A stretch of DNA of 64,000 bases from Woeseiaceae bacterium. Lineage in GTDB: Bacteria > Pseudomonadota > Gammaproteobacteria > Steroidobacterales > Woeseiaceae. The notes under the pieces were generated by a model, which saw only the letters and a program-made list of their open reading frames with translations, made no database searches and was not told the origin of the DNA. Location: NCBI GenBank assembly GCA_028289545.1, contig JANQPG010000034.1, positions 1-64,000 of the forward strand, read 5' to 3'. The position numbers and the translations under genes were made by a program. Position 1 is the stretch's first letter; the number at the start of each line of letters is the position of its first letter. Shown here piece by piece: positions 20,284-29,529 of this stretch.

Positions 20284-20943
20284 CTAGTCCTCAGAAAACG
20301 CCGGGCAGGCAAACACCCGCTCGAGGTCCGTGTGATAGGTGTAGTCGCGGCTGCCGTGACGCAGCCGGATGATGTAGCCCTGCACACGTTGCGGCGTGTA
20401 GACGACGCCTGGCTCCGGGCAGCCCAGCGAGAGATCCGGCCAGGCGCTTTCCGTCGCGCCGGCAACGACAACGAAGTTTTCGTCGACGCCTAAGCGCGCT
20501 GCCAGATCCTTGCGGGCTTCGATGCTTTTCCTCGCCCAGGCAATGTCGAGATCGCGGGTCAGCGTGGTTGTTGCCTTCTTCTGCTGGCAGACGAACGCAC
20601 GGCCGTTGGCTTCATGAACCGCGTAGGTGCGTTTGTCGACGCGCAGCAGGATCTTGTGGCCCGGCGTAATGACCTGCGGGTATGCGCGGTCCGGCTGCGG
20701 GCATCCGGCGCTGCCGTCGCGCCACTCCACCGGGCGCACCGAGTCCACCGCAATATCCGTCACGGGGATGTCCAGAAAATCGGCGAGTACACGTTTGGCC
20801 TGTTCGGCCAGCGGTTCATCTTCGGCGGTCAAGGCGGCAACGGTCCCGTCAGCCTGTATCTTTTTGGGCGGCGGCTCACTCGCGCCGCAGGCCGAGCCCG
20901 CCAGCGCAATCGTCAGCAACGCTGCGGTTTTCATACGCTTCAA
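20284..20943 (-). CDS. Exported protein with duplicated ~75-residue module, probable lipoprotein
   Basis: I do not recognise a named family. The start is best placed at a TTG (20943), because AAGGAG lies 7 bases upstream of it and 16 bases from the next in-frame ATG (20934). The N-terminus MKRMKTAALLTIALAGSAC is a signal peptide with a lipobox-like end. The mature part holds two similar modules. Each has a helical VLADFLDIP/DLAARLGVDE-type segment, then GCPQP or GCPEP, a tyrosine-glutamine pair, a G..I.LR strand, Y..H and a terminal F.C. The conserved cysteine pair in each copy suggests a disulphide in the periplasm. It sits 77 bases downstream of the uronate operon and may be a separate unit. 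Function unknown. Confidence 0.72.
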   Translation of the reverse strand: MKRMKTAALLTIALAGSACGASEPPPKKIQADGTVAALTAEDEPLAEQAKRVLADFLDIPVTDIAVDSVRPVEWRDGSAGCPQPDRAYPQVITPGHKILLRVDKRTYAVHEANGRAFVCQQKKATTTLTRDLDIAWARKSIEARKDLAARLGVDENFVVVAGATESAWPDLSLGCPEPGVVYTPQRVQGYIIRLRHGSRDYTYHTDLERVFACPAFSED

Positions 20944-21011
20944 AGCGTTTCTCCTTGTTCTGTAAGCCTTCCATTGGAGCAAGTTATAACGCCGGAAGCC
21001 ACTGCAACGGG

Positions 21012-22301
21012 TTAACGATCGCCCATTTCGGCGGCTTCGGGGTACCGCGATTTCAGATACTCGACCAGGAAACGCAGCCCGAAGCTCGTGCCGATGTCGC
21101 GCTGATACATGGCAACCCCGCCGTCGGTCCGCCGCACGCGCGTGTTCAGGAAGGCGCCGCGCAGATTGGCATCGGGGTGGTAGGCATCGAACTGGTTGTC
21201 GAGTAGCCAGCCGGCCGAGCGCTCGATGTTGTCGCTGAACTCGTCGTAGCCCGCCGCCTCGAGGCGCAGCCACAGGAGGCCCGAAAAAGCGACGGCGCTG
21301 CCCGTGTAGTCAGTTTTTTGTGTCCGGCCGTCGGCGAAGTTGCGGTAGAAAATGGCGCCCTCGCGATCCTGCAGGCGGGCCATCGCCCGGCCGGTGGCCA
21401 GCGCGCTTTTGAGGTACTTCTTTTTCCCCGTCAGCTCCCAGGCTTCCAGCTGCGCCTCCGCGAGCCAGATGTTGAAGCGCGGATGTATCTTGCCGCTGTC
21501 GGGGTCGTTCGGCTCGAAGTCCATCCAAAGGCCGTTGGCATGCTGCCGTTCGATTTTCTTGTCTGCCACCGCAAGGAACACGTCGCAGTACCGCTTGTTT
21601 CCCGTAAACCGGCACATGTCGGCGTACAGGTAACCCTCCGAGTTTGGCCGCGCGACCTGTGTAACCTTGATGTCTTCGGGGCCTACCCCCGGGTGGTGCG
21701 GACTGCGATCCGTCCAGACTTCGCCGGTGTCGGGATCGAAGATGTTGTAGAACAGACCCTCCTCGGGCAGATAGGCGTTTTCGAGCAGCCAGTCTCCGGA
21801 ACGGACGGCGGATTGCGCGTACTTCGGGTCGCCCGTAACGCGGCTGAGTTCGAAGATGCCGTTGGTACCGTCCGTAATGGTTGTCATGTTGATCAGCGTA
21901 CCGAGCCGGTCGCCGTGCGCGGCGTTGACGAGGCCCGCAAACGGGTGCGGCGGCTCGAATTCGGTGGAGATCCACCAGTCGCCGGCGCGGGTCGCGGCCG
22001 CAAGGTAGTTGGGTTCGCCCGTGAGTTCGTATGCCGCGAGCAGCCCGAACGCCGTTTGTGCCGTGTGCCAGTGCACTTCGTAGTCGCGCCAGCGGCCGGC
22101 AATCAGGTCGTACTCGATGCGGCCTTTGCCGTCGGGCTGAATCAGCGTTGTTGCCGCATAATCGGCGGCGTCACGCACAGCGTTGACGATGCGCTTGTGT
22201 TCGGGCAATTCCTGGGGTGCTGCTTCCGCCAGCCGGCCACACAGAACAAGTGCGGCCACGCTGATGCCCATCAGGCGGCCTGCGCGCGGTGCTGCTGTCA
22301 T
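21012..22301 (-). CDS. Secreted (alpha/alpha)6-barrel protein of the pectin locus
   Basis: A 429-residue protein with a signal peptide (MTAAPRAGRLMGISVAALVL, cut near AEA-AP) and repeated aromatic helix pairs: WHTAQTAFGLLAAYELTG, FNIWLAEAQLEAWELTGKKK and YTGSAVAFSGLLWLRLEAAG. This is the pattern of six-hairpin glycosidases and related polysaccharide lyases or epimerases. I cannot assign a CAZy family. The start at 22301 is fixed by TAAGGAG just upstream, inside the end of uxaA. It is last in the uronate operon and the only exported product there besides the solute-binding protein, so a role on pectic polymers or oligosaccharides before uptake is likely, but this is inference. A non-enzymatic or lipid-modifying role cannot be excluded. 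Confidence 0.75.
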   Translation of the reverse strand: MTAAPRAGRLMGISVAALVLCGRLAEAAPQELPEHKRIVNAVRDAADYAATTLIQPDGKGRIEYDLIAGRWRDYEVHWHTAQTAFGLLAAYELTGEPNYLAAATRAGDWWISTEFEPPHPFAGLVNAAHGDRLGTLINMTTITDGTNGIFELSRVTGDPKYAQSAVRSGDWLLENAYLPEEGLFYNIFDPDTGEVWTDRSPHHPGVGPEDIKVTQVARPNSEGYLYADMCRFTGNKRYCDVFLAVADKKIERQHANGLWMDFEPNDPDSGKIHPRFNIWLAEAQLEAWELTGKKKYLKSALATGRAMARLQDREGAIFYRNFADGRTQKTDYTGSAVAFSGLLWLRLEAAGYDEFSDNIERSAGWLLDNQFDAYHPDANLRGAFLNTRVRRTDGGVAMYQRDIGTSFGLRFLVEYLKSRYPEAAEMGDR

Positions 22302-22312
22302 GGGTTTGCTCC

Positions 22313-23818
22313 TTAGACGGTGGCGCCAATCTGCCACGGGACAAACTCGAGGTCACCAAAACCCAGTGATTCCGACTTGGATGACTTGCCCGAGGCCGTG
22401 TCGAGCATGAGCTTGAAGAGTGCCTCGCCGATATCCGCCGGGGTTGCCCCGCCGCCGGCGATTGGGCCGGCGTCGAGGTCGATATCCTCATCGAGATGCG
22501 CCGCGAGCGCCGAGTTCGACGCGATTTTTAACGACGGCACGGGTCTTGCGCCGAACACGGAACCGCGTCCGGTCGTAAAACAGACCAGGTTGGCGCCGGC
22601 CGCAATCTCGCCCGTGACCGAGCAGGGGTCGTAGCCGGGGCTGTCCATAAAAACAAACCCTCTGGACGTTGCGGGCTCCGCGTAGCGCAGCACCTGTTCG
22701 AGCGGTGAGGTCCCGGATTTGGCAACGGCGCCGAGCGATTTTTCGAGTATGGTGCTCAAGCCCCCCGCAAGGTTACCCGGACTCGGGTTGTTGTTGAGCG
22801 TCTGGCCGTTGCGCGCTACGTAGTCCTCCCACCACGCAATCCGTTCGAGCAGCGCCGTTACGACATCGGGAGAAGCGGCGCGACGTATCAGCAGTTGCTC
22901 GGCGCCATAGATTTCCGGCGTTTCACCGAGGATCACCGTGCCGCCGGCTCGAACAACGAGATCGGCAGCGGCGCCAAGCGCCGGGTTTGCCGTGACGCCC
23001 GACCAGGCGTCGGAGCCGCCGCACTGCAAACCGATGGTCAGTGCCGATGCGGAACAGGCCGAGCGCGTCGCCGCGTTTGCCTGCTCGGCGAGTTCGACGA
23101 CGGCCTTGACGCCGGCGTCGATGGTCTTGAGGGTTCCGCCACTTTCCTGAATGCCGATCGTACGAAGCGCTTCCCCGGGGACGAGACCCTCCGCGTCGAG
23201 CAGGCGGCCGAGCTGGTTGGCTTCGCAACCGAGCGCGACGATCAGCACACCCCCGAAGTTTGGATGCCGGGCAAAGCCGCCCAGCGTGCGGCGCAAATTG
23301 TCCATGCCTTCGCCTTCGGATGCCGTGCCGCAGCCCGTCGTATGCGTCAGCGCAACGACGCCGTCCACGGCGGAGTACGGCGCAAGCGCAGGTTTGGCGC
23401 GTTCGGCGATCTGCCGCGCAACCGTGGCCGAGCAGTTGACGGTCGTCAGCACGCCGACGTAATTACGTGTGCCCACCCGCCCGCTGTCGCGTCGGTACCC
23501 CATGAACTCCGGCACCGGCACGAGCGGCGGCAGCGTTTCAGGCGGCGACCAGCCGGCTTGTGAAGCCCGATCGGCAACGGCGAGGTTGTGCGTGTGGACG
23601 TGCTCGCCCGCCTCGATGTCCGAGCTGGCGTGTCCGATCGGCTGGCCGAATTTCAATACGGCTTCGCCGGCCTGAACGGCGCGGAGCGCAAGCTTGTGGC
23701 CGCTCGGCACCGCTTGCTTTACGGCCACGTCGTGATCGATCGGTGTGCCGGCCGCCAGCGGCTCGCGGGCAACGGCCACCGTGTCCTCGGGGTGCAGCAC
23801 AATGAGCGCCGGGTTCAC
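22313..23818 (-). CDS. uxaA: Altronate dehydratase
   Basis: A 501-residue UxaA-family enzyme that dehydrates D-altronate to 2-keto-3-deoxygluconate. The N-terminal SAF domain is clear (MNPALIVLHPEDTVAVAREP through EHVHTHNL), followed by the catalytic domain with GYRRDSGRVGTRNYVGVLTT, ALTHTTGCG and LQCGGSDAWSG, the last typical of UxaA and galactarate dehydratases. It belongs to galacturonate catabolism in the cytoplasm. The start overlaps the stop of the oxidoreductase by 4 bases (ATGA). Galactarate dehydratase (GarD) is the main alternative, but the neighbours favour altronate. Confidence 0.94.
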   Translation of the reverse strand: MNPALIVLHPEDTVAVAREPLAAGTPIDHDVAVKQAVPSGHKLALRAVQAGEAVLKFGQPIGHASSDIEAGEHVHTHNLAVADRASQAGWSPPETLPPLVPVPEFMGYRRDSGRVGTRNYVGVLTTVNCSATVARQIAERAKPALAPYSAVDGVVALTHTTGCGTASEGEGMDNLRRTLGGFARHPNFGGVLIVALGCEANQLGRLLDAEGLVPGEALRTIGIQESGGTLKTIDAGVKAVVELAEQANAATRSACSASALTIGLQCGGSDAWSGVTANPALGAAADLVVRAGGTVILGETPEIYGAEQLLIRRAASPDVVTALLERIAWWEDYVARNGQTLNNNPSPGNLAGGLSTILEKSLGAVAKSGTSPLEQVLRYAEPATSRGFVFMDSPGYDPCSVTGEIAAGANLVCFTTGRGSVFGARPVPSLKIASNSALAAHLDEDIDLDAGPIAGGGATPADIGEALFKLMLDTASGKSSKSESLGFGDLEFVPWQIGATV

Positions 23819-25284
23819 GCCGCTTGCTCCAGCGTGTCGAGAATGCCGTGTTCGAGAAGCCTGCCTGCTTGCTGTTCCAGCGTTCGAGCAAAGTCACGAT
23901 TCTCGACCAGGTCGTCGCCAAACACGGTCTTCAAGGTCAGGAACCGCTCGACGAGTACGGTTGCACTGCCGTTTGCGGTCTTGCCGAAGCCGGCCGTGGT
24001 TTCGGCCAACGGGTCGCGGACATCGATCGCTTTGCCGTCGAGGCCAGTGCCCGCCGCGTATACGAGCCAGGCGGCGACCGCGAGCGCCAGGCGTTCGTAG
24101 TCTTGTCCTTCGCGAATACGGCGGCGTATCGTGTTCAAGAGCCGCTGCGGCAGCTTCTGGCTGCCGTCCATGGCGATCTGCCAGGTGCGGTGCTCCAGCG
24201 CCGGATTTTCGAAGCGTTGGCGGAGTTCGCGTGCGTAACGCTCGAGATCGAGGCCGGGCGGAGGATCGACGGCCGGCATGATCTCCACCGACATCAGCTC
24301 TTCGACGTAGCGCTTGAGCGCAGGGTTTGCCATGACTTCGTGAACGTATTCAAAGCCCGCAAGATAACCGAGATAGGCGATGGCGGAGTGCGGCCCGTTC
24401 AGGAGTCTGAGCTTGGCCGTCTCGAACGGACCCACCGCCGGGACAATCAAAGCGCCCGCCTTGTCCCAGGCCGGTACGTCCGCCGAAAAGCGATCTTCGA
24501 TGACCCATTGAGAAAACGGTTCGGTCTTCACATAGCCGGCATCACGATAGCCGAGCAAAGCCTCGATGCGCTCGAGGTCGTTTGGTGTTGTGGCGGGCAC
24601 AATGCGGTCGACCATCGTTTCGGGACAGGCAATATCGGTATCGATATGGTGTGCCAGCGGTTCGTCCGAGCGGGCGGCATACTGGGTCAATGCTCTGTGC
24701 AGGCGCGAGCCGTTCGACGGCAGGTTGTCGCAGGAGACGACGGTGAACGGCGCCGTCCCGGCCGCGCGGCGCGCACGAATGGCGTCGACGAGATAGCCAA
24801 TGGCGCTCTGCGGCGGCAAGGCCGGGTCGTCGGCATGGCGCAGATCCTCGTGGCCTTCGAGTAAATCGCCGGTTGCGGGATCGAGGCAGTAGCCCTTTTC
24901 TGTAATCGTGAGTGTCACGACCCGGACCCGGGGATCGGCCAGCACCGATCTGGCTTTCGCCGGGTCGAGCGGCGCCGTAATGACGTGTTTGAGGTTGCCG
25001 ATGGCGCGCAGTTTCTCGCCGGTTCCGTCGCGTGAGCCGACGCAGAACAGTCCGTCCTGGGCATTGAGCTGTTTCGCCGCGGTATCGCTGCGAAGAGAAA
25101 TGCCCACGGTGCCCCACTGGCCGCCCGCCGCCTCGATCGCATCGTCGGTGTATACCGCCTGATGGGCGCGGTGAAACGCGCCAACGCCCACGTGCACGAT
25201 GCCGGGCTCGAGTGCAGCCCGGTCGTAGGCCGGCAGCCTGCATTTGTCGGTCAAGGTCGGCAGCGCAGCATTGCCGAGCCTCAT
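23815..25284 (-). CDS. uxuB: Mannitol-dehydrogenase-family hexuronate oxidoreductase (fructuronate/tagaturonate reductase)
   Basis: A 489-residue NAD-dependent polyol dehydrogenase. The N-terminus IVHVGVGAFHRAHQAVYTDD is the Rossmann nucleotide site of the UxuB group. SLTVTEKGYCL-like residues (TLTITEKGYCLDPATG), VVSCDNLPSNG, TMVDRIVPATTP, MKLR-like KLRLLNGPHS and HRTWQIAMDGSQKLPQRLL all match the fructuronate reductase pattern. It reduces D-fructuronate to mannonate and possibly tagaturonate to altronate. It is the only such enzyme in the window, yet both downstream dehydratases are present (see findings). It overlaps dctM and uxaA by 4 bases on each side. Chain position and length are normal. 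The gene symbol follows sequence resemblance, not tested specificity. Confidence 0.9.
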   Translation of the reverse strand: MRLGNAALPTLTDKCRLPAYDRAALEPGIVHVGVGAFHRAHQAVYTDDAIEAAGGQWGTVGISLRSDTAAKQLNAQDGLFCVGSRDGTGEKLRAIGNLKHVITAPLDPAKARSVLADPRVRVVTLTITEKGYCLDPATGDLLEGHEDLRHADDPALPPQSAIGYLVDAIRARRAAGTAPFTVVSCDNLPSNGSRLHRALTQYAARSDEPLAHHIDTDIACPETMVDRIVPATTPNDLERIEALLGYRDAGYVKTEPFSQWVIEDRFSADVPAWDKAGALIVPAVGPFETAKLRLLNGPHSAIAYLGYLAGFEYVHEVMANPALKRYVEELMSVEIMPAVDPPPGLDLERYARELRQRFENPALEHRTWQIAMDGSQKLPQRLLNTIRRRIREGQDYERLALAVAAWLVYAAGTGLDGKAIDVRDPLAETTAGFGKTANGSATVLVERFLTLKTVFGDDLVENRDFARTLEQQAGRLLEHGILDTLEQAA

Positions 25285-26561
25285 GACAGCAGTCCGGGCA
25301 AGGTCAGGCTAATCGCCGGAATGTAAGCGATCAGCAGGAGTGCCACGAGCAATGCCAGGTAGAACGGCCATATTGTGCGCACGGCCTCTTCGATACGGAT
25401 TTTGCCGATTGCCGAACCGACAAACAGCACGGACCCCACGGGAGGCGTCACCAGGCCAATGCCGAGCGCTAGCATGAGCACAATGCCAAAGTGCACAGGG
25501 TCCATGCCGAACGACATGACAAGCGGCAGAAAGATGGGCGTCGTAATGATAATGAGCGGCGCCATGTCCATGAACGTGCCGAGCAACAGCAGGATAACAA
25601 TGACAATCAGCAGTACGAGTATCGGCGAGTCCGTCATCCGGCCGACGAGTTCGGCCAGCTGCGAAGGCCCTTCGAGCACCGCCAGCGCCCAGCCGAACAC
25701 GGCGGCCGAGCCTATGATCAGCATAACCATGGCGGTCGTGCGCACGGCGCCCGTAACGGCCAGCCCAAAACCCTTGAGGCCCAGGCTGCGATAGCCGAAT
25801 ACGGCCACGAGCACGGTATAGGCAACCGCGACGGCCGCGCTCTCGGTCGGCGTAAACACGCCGCCCACGATTCCCACGATGATGATCAGCGCCGATACGA
25901 GTCCCGGTATGGCGGCCAGCAGGGCGCGCAGAAACGCGTACCAGCCCGGGAACTCGCCGCGCGGGTAGTTGCGACGACGTGCAACCAGCCAGGCCGTAAC
26001 CGCCAGCATACTGCCGGCCAGGATTCCGGGCAGCACGCCGGCGAGGAACAGATCGCCGATCGAAACGCCGATGCCCGCCGAGGCCGTATAGATAATCATG
26101 TTGTGCGACGGCGGAATGATGAGGCCAAGTATGGCAGCCGTGCAGGTGACGTTGACGGCGTAGTCCGGGTGATATCCTTTTTTCGCCATCATGGGCATCA
26201 GCGCGGAGCCGAGCGCCGAGACGCTCGCGACGGCCGAACCCGATACGGCGCCGAACATCATGGAGGCGCCGACGTTGACCTGTCCGAGGCCGCCGCGCGT
26301 GCGCCCAAGCGCTGCGTCCGCCACGCGCACGAGCCGCTCGGCAATGCCGGCGCGGTACATGAGATCGCCCGCAAACACAAAAAACGGAATGGCCATCAGG
26401 CTGAACACGTTGATGCCGGAGGCAAGTCTCTGGACGCCGACGACCAGGTCGACGTCGAGCACCATAAAAGTCAGGAGTGACGCCGCAAGCAGCGCCATCG
26501 CGACGGGCACGCCGAGTACGAGTAGCGCGAGCAGCGAGAGCAGCAGTACGGTCAGTCCCAT
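25281..26561 (-). CDS. TRAP transporter large permease (DctM/UehC type)
   Basis: A 426-residue, 12-helix TRAP large subunit. Signatures include IPFFVFAGDLMYRAGIAERL, GGLGQVNVGASMMFGAVSGSAVA, GYHPDYAVNVTCTAAILGLI and IPPSHNMIIY, and the C-terminal HFGIVLMLALGIGLVTPPVG is diagnostic. It performs sodium-driven import of the ligand delivered by the binding protein, here most likely a uronate. I chose ATG at 26561 because MGLTVLLLSLLALLVLGVPV is the usual N-terminus and it overlaps dctQ by 10 bases; a longer frame to 26954 is only the dctQ antisense-frame shadow. Confidence 0.95.
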   Translation of the reverse strand: MGLTVLLLSLLALLVLGVPVAMALLAASLLTFMVLDVDLVVGVQRLASGINVFSLMAIPFFVFAGDLMYRAGIAERLVRVADAALGRTRGGLGQVNVGASMMFGAVSGSAVASVSALGSALMPMMAKKGYHPDYAVNVTCTAAILGLIIPPSHNMIIYTASAGIGVSIGDLFLAGVLPGILAGSMLAVTAWLVARRRNYPRGEFPGWYAFLRALLAAIPGLVSALIIIVGIVGGVFTPTESAAVAVAYTVLVAVFGYRSLGLKGFGLAVTGAVRTTAMVMLIIGSAAVFGWALAVLEGPSQLAELVGRMTDSPILVLLIVIVILLLLGTFMDMAPLIIITTPIFLPLVMSFGMDPVHFGIVLMLALGIGLVTPPVGSVLFVGSAIGKIRIEEAVRTIWPFYLALLVALLLIAYIPAISLTLPGLLS

Positions 26562-27082
26562 GCCGGCTTCACCTGGCGCCGTCGGAACAGCGCTACGCTG
26601 TGCTCGAGGGAGAACGCAACAAACAGGATACCCGCGAGCGGCATGCAGGCAAACGCGGAGCCGCGCGGCAAACCCAGGGTCGGGATTGGATAGGCCCAGA
26701 GGGCGACGACCAGCTCGCTGCCGAACACGATGAGGCACACACCCATGATCGCAGTGACGCCATGCGTCGCAAGCTGCATACGACGACGAGGCGTTTCCGC
26801 GACTCGTTGCTGTAGCGCCGTAATGCGGATGTGGTATTGCTCGCGGACGCCGGCAGCTGCGGCCAGCAACACGGTCCAGACGAGCAGGTACAGCGCGAGC
26901 TGTTCCGACCAGGCCGGGCTTGCGTTGAGTACATAGCGCGCAAAGACCTGCCACAGGATGATCAGCGACATCAGCACAAGCCCGCCGCCCGCGAGCCAGA
27001 GACAGGCCAGGGAAATGCGCCGAGACCAGTCTGCGAGCGGACCGTCGGTAAAGCTTTGCGGCCGTTCGGGGGTGTCGCTCAC
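26552..27082 (-). CDS. TRAP transporter small permease (DctQ type)
   Basis: A 176-residue four-helix protein. Helix 1 is near 25-47 (ISLACLWLAGGGLVLMSLII), and the DctQ signature (WQVFARYVLNASPAWSEQLALYLLVW) and EQYHIRI follow. It partners DctM in the inner membrane. Its stop overlaps the DctM start and its start overlaps the binding-protein stop by 4 bases, so the three TRAP genes are translationally coupled. Confidence 0.94.
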   Translation of the reverse strand: MSDTPERPQSFTDGPLADWSRRISLACLWLAGGGLVLMSLIILWQVFARYVLNASPAWSEQLALYLLVWTVLLAAAAGVREQYHIRITALQQRVAETPRRRMQLATHGVTAIMGVCLIVFGSELVVALWAYPIPTLGLPRGSAFACMPLAGILFVAFSLEHSVALFRRRQVKPAWD

Positions 27083-28074
27083 GACGTGCCCTCCGTATCC
27101 GTGCTCATTGTCAGGATGTAGCTGACGAGTTCGAGTAGCTCGGGATTCAGATATTGCTCGTACACGGGGGCGACACGCTCCTGAAATGCGCTCTTGTCCG
27201 TAATGGTCGTCAAGGTAATGCCCGCGGCGATCAGTCGCTCACGCGCGGCGGCCACCCGCGCATCCCAGAGCTCGCGCATGACCGGCACCGATGCGCGCGC
27301 GGCGTTCTGTACGGCTTCCTGCTGGTCGTCGGTGAGGCGCCGCCACCGGCGCATCGACATGAGCAGGACTTCGGGCGCCATGACGTGTTCGGTTGTCGAA
27401 TAGTAGGGCGCCGCCTCGAAGTGCCGCGTCCTGTCGTACGACGGCCAGTTGTTTTCCGCGCCGTCGATTACGCCCTGCACCAGGGCCTGATACACCTCGC
27501 CGAAACTCATGGGTGTGGCATCCGCACCCAATGCCTCGACCAGCGCAACGTACAGGTCGGAGTTCTGCACGCGGATTTTCAAACCGGCCATGTCGGCGGG
27601 CTCGCGGATGGGCCGCTTCGTGTTGTAGAAGCTTCGCGCGCCCGAATCGTAGAAACACAGCCCTTTGAAGCCGTGCGCTTCGAGCGAGTCCAGTATCGTC
27701 CGGCCCGGTGCGCCATCCATTGCGGCGCGCATGTGCTCAATCGAGCGAAACAGGAACGGCAGCGCCGGCACGAGCGTCGCCGGCGCAATCGGATTCAGCG
27801 GCGCAAGGTTGACCCGATTGAGATCGAGGCCCCCGAACATCGTGATCTCGAGCGTGTCGCGTTCGGAGCCGAGTTGGCCGCCCGAGTAAATGCGGATATC
27901 GAGTTCACCGTCCGTGGCCTCGCGCAGTTGTTTTGCCATGTAATCGACGGCGCGCACCGTGGGGTAATCCTGAGGGTGTGTGTCCGCCGACCACATCGGT
28001 CGCTCGGCCGCTTCGCAGCCCAAAAGGCAGCTGCCGGCCAAACCCCAGGTAAATTCGCGGCGAGTGAAAGGCAT
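27079..28074 (-). CDS. TRAP transporter solute-binding protein (DctP), probable uronate binder
   Basis: A 331-residue periplasmic binding protein. The N-terminus MPFTRREFTWGLAGSCLLGC combines a Tat-like twin Arg with a lipobox, so it may be a lipid-anchored Tat substrate. DctP features are clear: PTVRAVDYMAKQLREATDGE, IRIYSGGQLGSERDTLE, the specificity segment RSFYNTKRPIREPADMAGLK with the ligand-binding Arg in KIRVQNS, and GVIDGAENNWPSYDRTRHFE. Hexuronate-binding DctPs commonly contain this last motif. The start at 28074 shares one base with the uxaC stop (TGATG), favouring it over a frame reaching 28332. Confidence 0.92.
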   Translation of the reverse strand: MPFTRREFTWGLAGSCLLGCEAAERPMWSADTHPQDYPTVRAVDYMAKQLREATDGELDIRIYSGGQLGSERDTLEITMFGGLDLNRVNLAPLNPIAPATLVPALPFLFRSIEHMRAAMDGAPGRTILDSLEAHGFKGLCFYDSGARSFYNTKRPIREPADMAGLKIRVQNSDLYVALVEALGADATPMSFGEVYQALVQGVIDGAENNWPSYDRTRHFEAAPYYSTTEHVMAPEVLLMSMRRWRRLTDDQQEAVQNAARASVPVMRELWDARVAAARERLIAAGITLTTITDKSAFQERVAPVYEQYLNPELLELVSYILTMSTDTEGTS

Positions 28075-29489
28075 CAGAGTTTGTACGCCTGTTTGGCAAG
28101 GTCGTAGGTCAGCGCCCGCGCCAGTTCGGAAGCCGCGGTTTCGTCGAGGCGGTGGTCCGCAACGAGTTTTGCCAGCCACGCGCAGTCCATACGGCGAGCC
28201 ACGTCGTGGCGCGCGGGGATCGACAGGAAGGCTCGCGTATCGTCGTTGAATCCGACGGTGTTGTAGAAGCCGGCCGTTTCGGAAATGCGTTCCCGGTAGC
28301 GCCGCATGCCCTCGGGACTGTCGTGGAACCACCAGGGCGGCCCGAGGCGCAGCGCCGGGTAGTGCCCTGCCAGCGGAGCGAGCTCGCGGCTGTAGCTGTC
28401 TTCGTCCAGGGTAAACAGGATGACGGTTAGTGCGGGGTTGTTGCCGAACTCGTCGAGCAAAGGCTTGAGCGCTTCGACGTATTCGGTTGCGCTCGGTATG
28501 TCGGCGCCTTTGTCGCGGCCGAAGCGCGCGAATACGTGTTCGTTGTGGTTGCGGCGGGCCCCCGGGTGAATTTGCATGGCCATGCCGTCCTCGAGGCTCA
28601 TGCGCGCCATTTCGGTGAGCATCTGCGCTCGGAAGGTTTCGGCGTCACCGTCTTCGAGTCGGCCCTCGACAACTCGTGCAAACAGCTTTTCGCAGTTGCG
28701 CTCCGACAGGTTGGCCGTGCGCGCGGTGGGGTGACCGTGATCGGTCGCGGTGGCGCGGCCCACGTCGCGGAAATAGGCCCGGCGCTTGCGATGGGCATTG
28801 AGATAACCCTTCCAGCTGCCCACGTCTTCATCCGTGAGTTCGCCGAAGCGTGCGAGTTCGTCGCGAAAACCCTCGTAGTCCGGATCGACGACCGAGTCCG
28901 GGCGATACGTACTGACGACGCGGCCGGTCCAATCGTCTTCTCCCAGCGCCCGATGCGCCGGGAGTTCGTCGAGCGCACCCTCCGTCGTTGCAATCACCTC
29001 GATGCCGAAGCGCTCGAACAGCGCGCGCGGCCTGAATGCCGGCGACGAGAGTTGCTCGGCAATCGTGTCGTAGTAAAGATCGGCCGTGTCTGGAGTGAGT
29101 GTCGTGTCGAGGCCAAAGACCTCGGCAAACACCCAGTTCAACCAGAGTTCGGACGGTGTGCCGCGAAACAGGTGATAGTGCGCGGCGAAGCGTTGCCAGA
29201 TCCTCCGGCCGTCACTTTCCACCGGGCTGCCGTCCAGTGTCGGTACGCCGAGGTCCTCGAGCGCTACGCCCTGGCTGTACAGCATCCGGAACACATAGTG
29301 ATCGGGCACGATCAGAAGCTCGGCGGGGTTCGGGAACGCCTCGTTATGCGCAAACCAGGCCGGGTCGGTATGGCCGTGCGGACTAACGATCGGCAGGTCC
29401 TTGATGTCCTTGTAGAGCGCGCGCGCAATGCCGCGCTCGCCAGGGTCGGCACTGAACAACCGATCCGGGTGCAGCGTCAGTGTAGCCAT
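28074..29489 (-). CDS. uxaC: Uronate (glucuronate/galacturonate) isomerase
   Basis: A 471-residue UxaC of normal length in the amidohydrolase fold. Metal and substrate motifs are visible: PIVSPHGHTDPAWFA near residue 34, PDHYVFRMLYSQG, ATTEGALDELPAH, MQIHPGARRNHN and GPPWWFHDSPEGMRRYRE. It converts galacturonate to tagaturonate, or glucuronate to fructuronate, in the cytoplasm as the first intracellular step. ATG at 29489 gives the standard N-terminus; an upstream in-frame extension to 29702 overlaps the regulator and is rejected. It is 40 bases downstream of the GntR gene, so both probably share a transcript. Confidence 0.96.
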   Translation of the reverse strand: MATLTLHPDRLFSADPGERGIARALYKDIKDLPIVSPHGHTDPAWFAHNEAFPNPAELLIVPDHYVFRMLYSQGVALEDLGVPTLDGSPVESDGRRIWQRFAAHYHLFRGTPSELWLNWVFAEVFGLDTTLTPDTADLYYDTIAEQLSSPAFRPRALFERFGIEVIATTEGALDELPAHRALGEDDWTGRVVSTYRPDSVVDPDYEGFRDELARFGELTDEDVGSWKGYLNAHRKRRAYFRDVGRATATDHGHPTARTANLSERNCEKLFARVVEGRLEDGDAETFRAQMLTEMARMSLEDGMAMQIHPGARRNHNEHVFARFGRDKGADIPSATEYVEALKPLLDEFGNNPALTVILFTLDEDSYSRELAPLAGHYPALRLGPPWWFHDSPEGMRRYRERISETAGFYNTVGFNDDTRAFLSIPARHDVARRMDCAWLAKLVADHRLDETAASELARALTYDLAKQAYKL

Positions 29490-29529
29490 GTGGGTTGGTC
29501 TCTTCTGGTTGCGCTTTCCGCTGGTCCGG

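Noticed and set aside
25491-26480. A 329-codon plus-strand frame antisense to the TRAP large permease
   Set aside because: The product is repetitive and histidine/arginine-rich with no domain; the opposite strand has a complete DctM.
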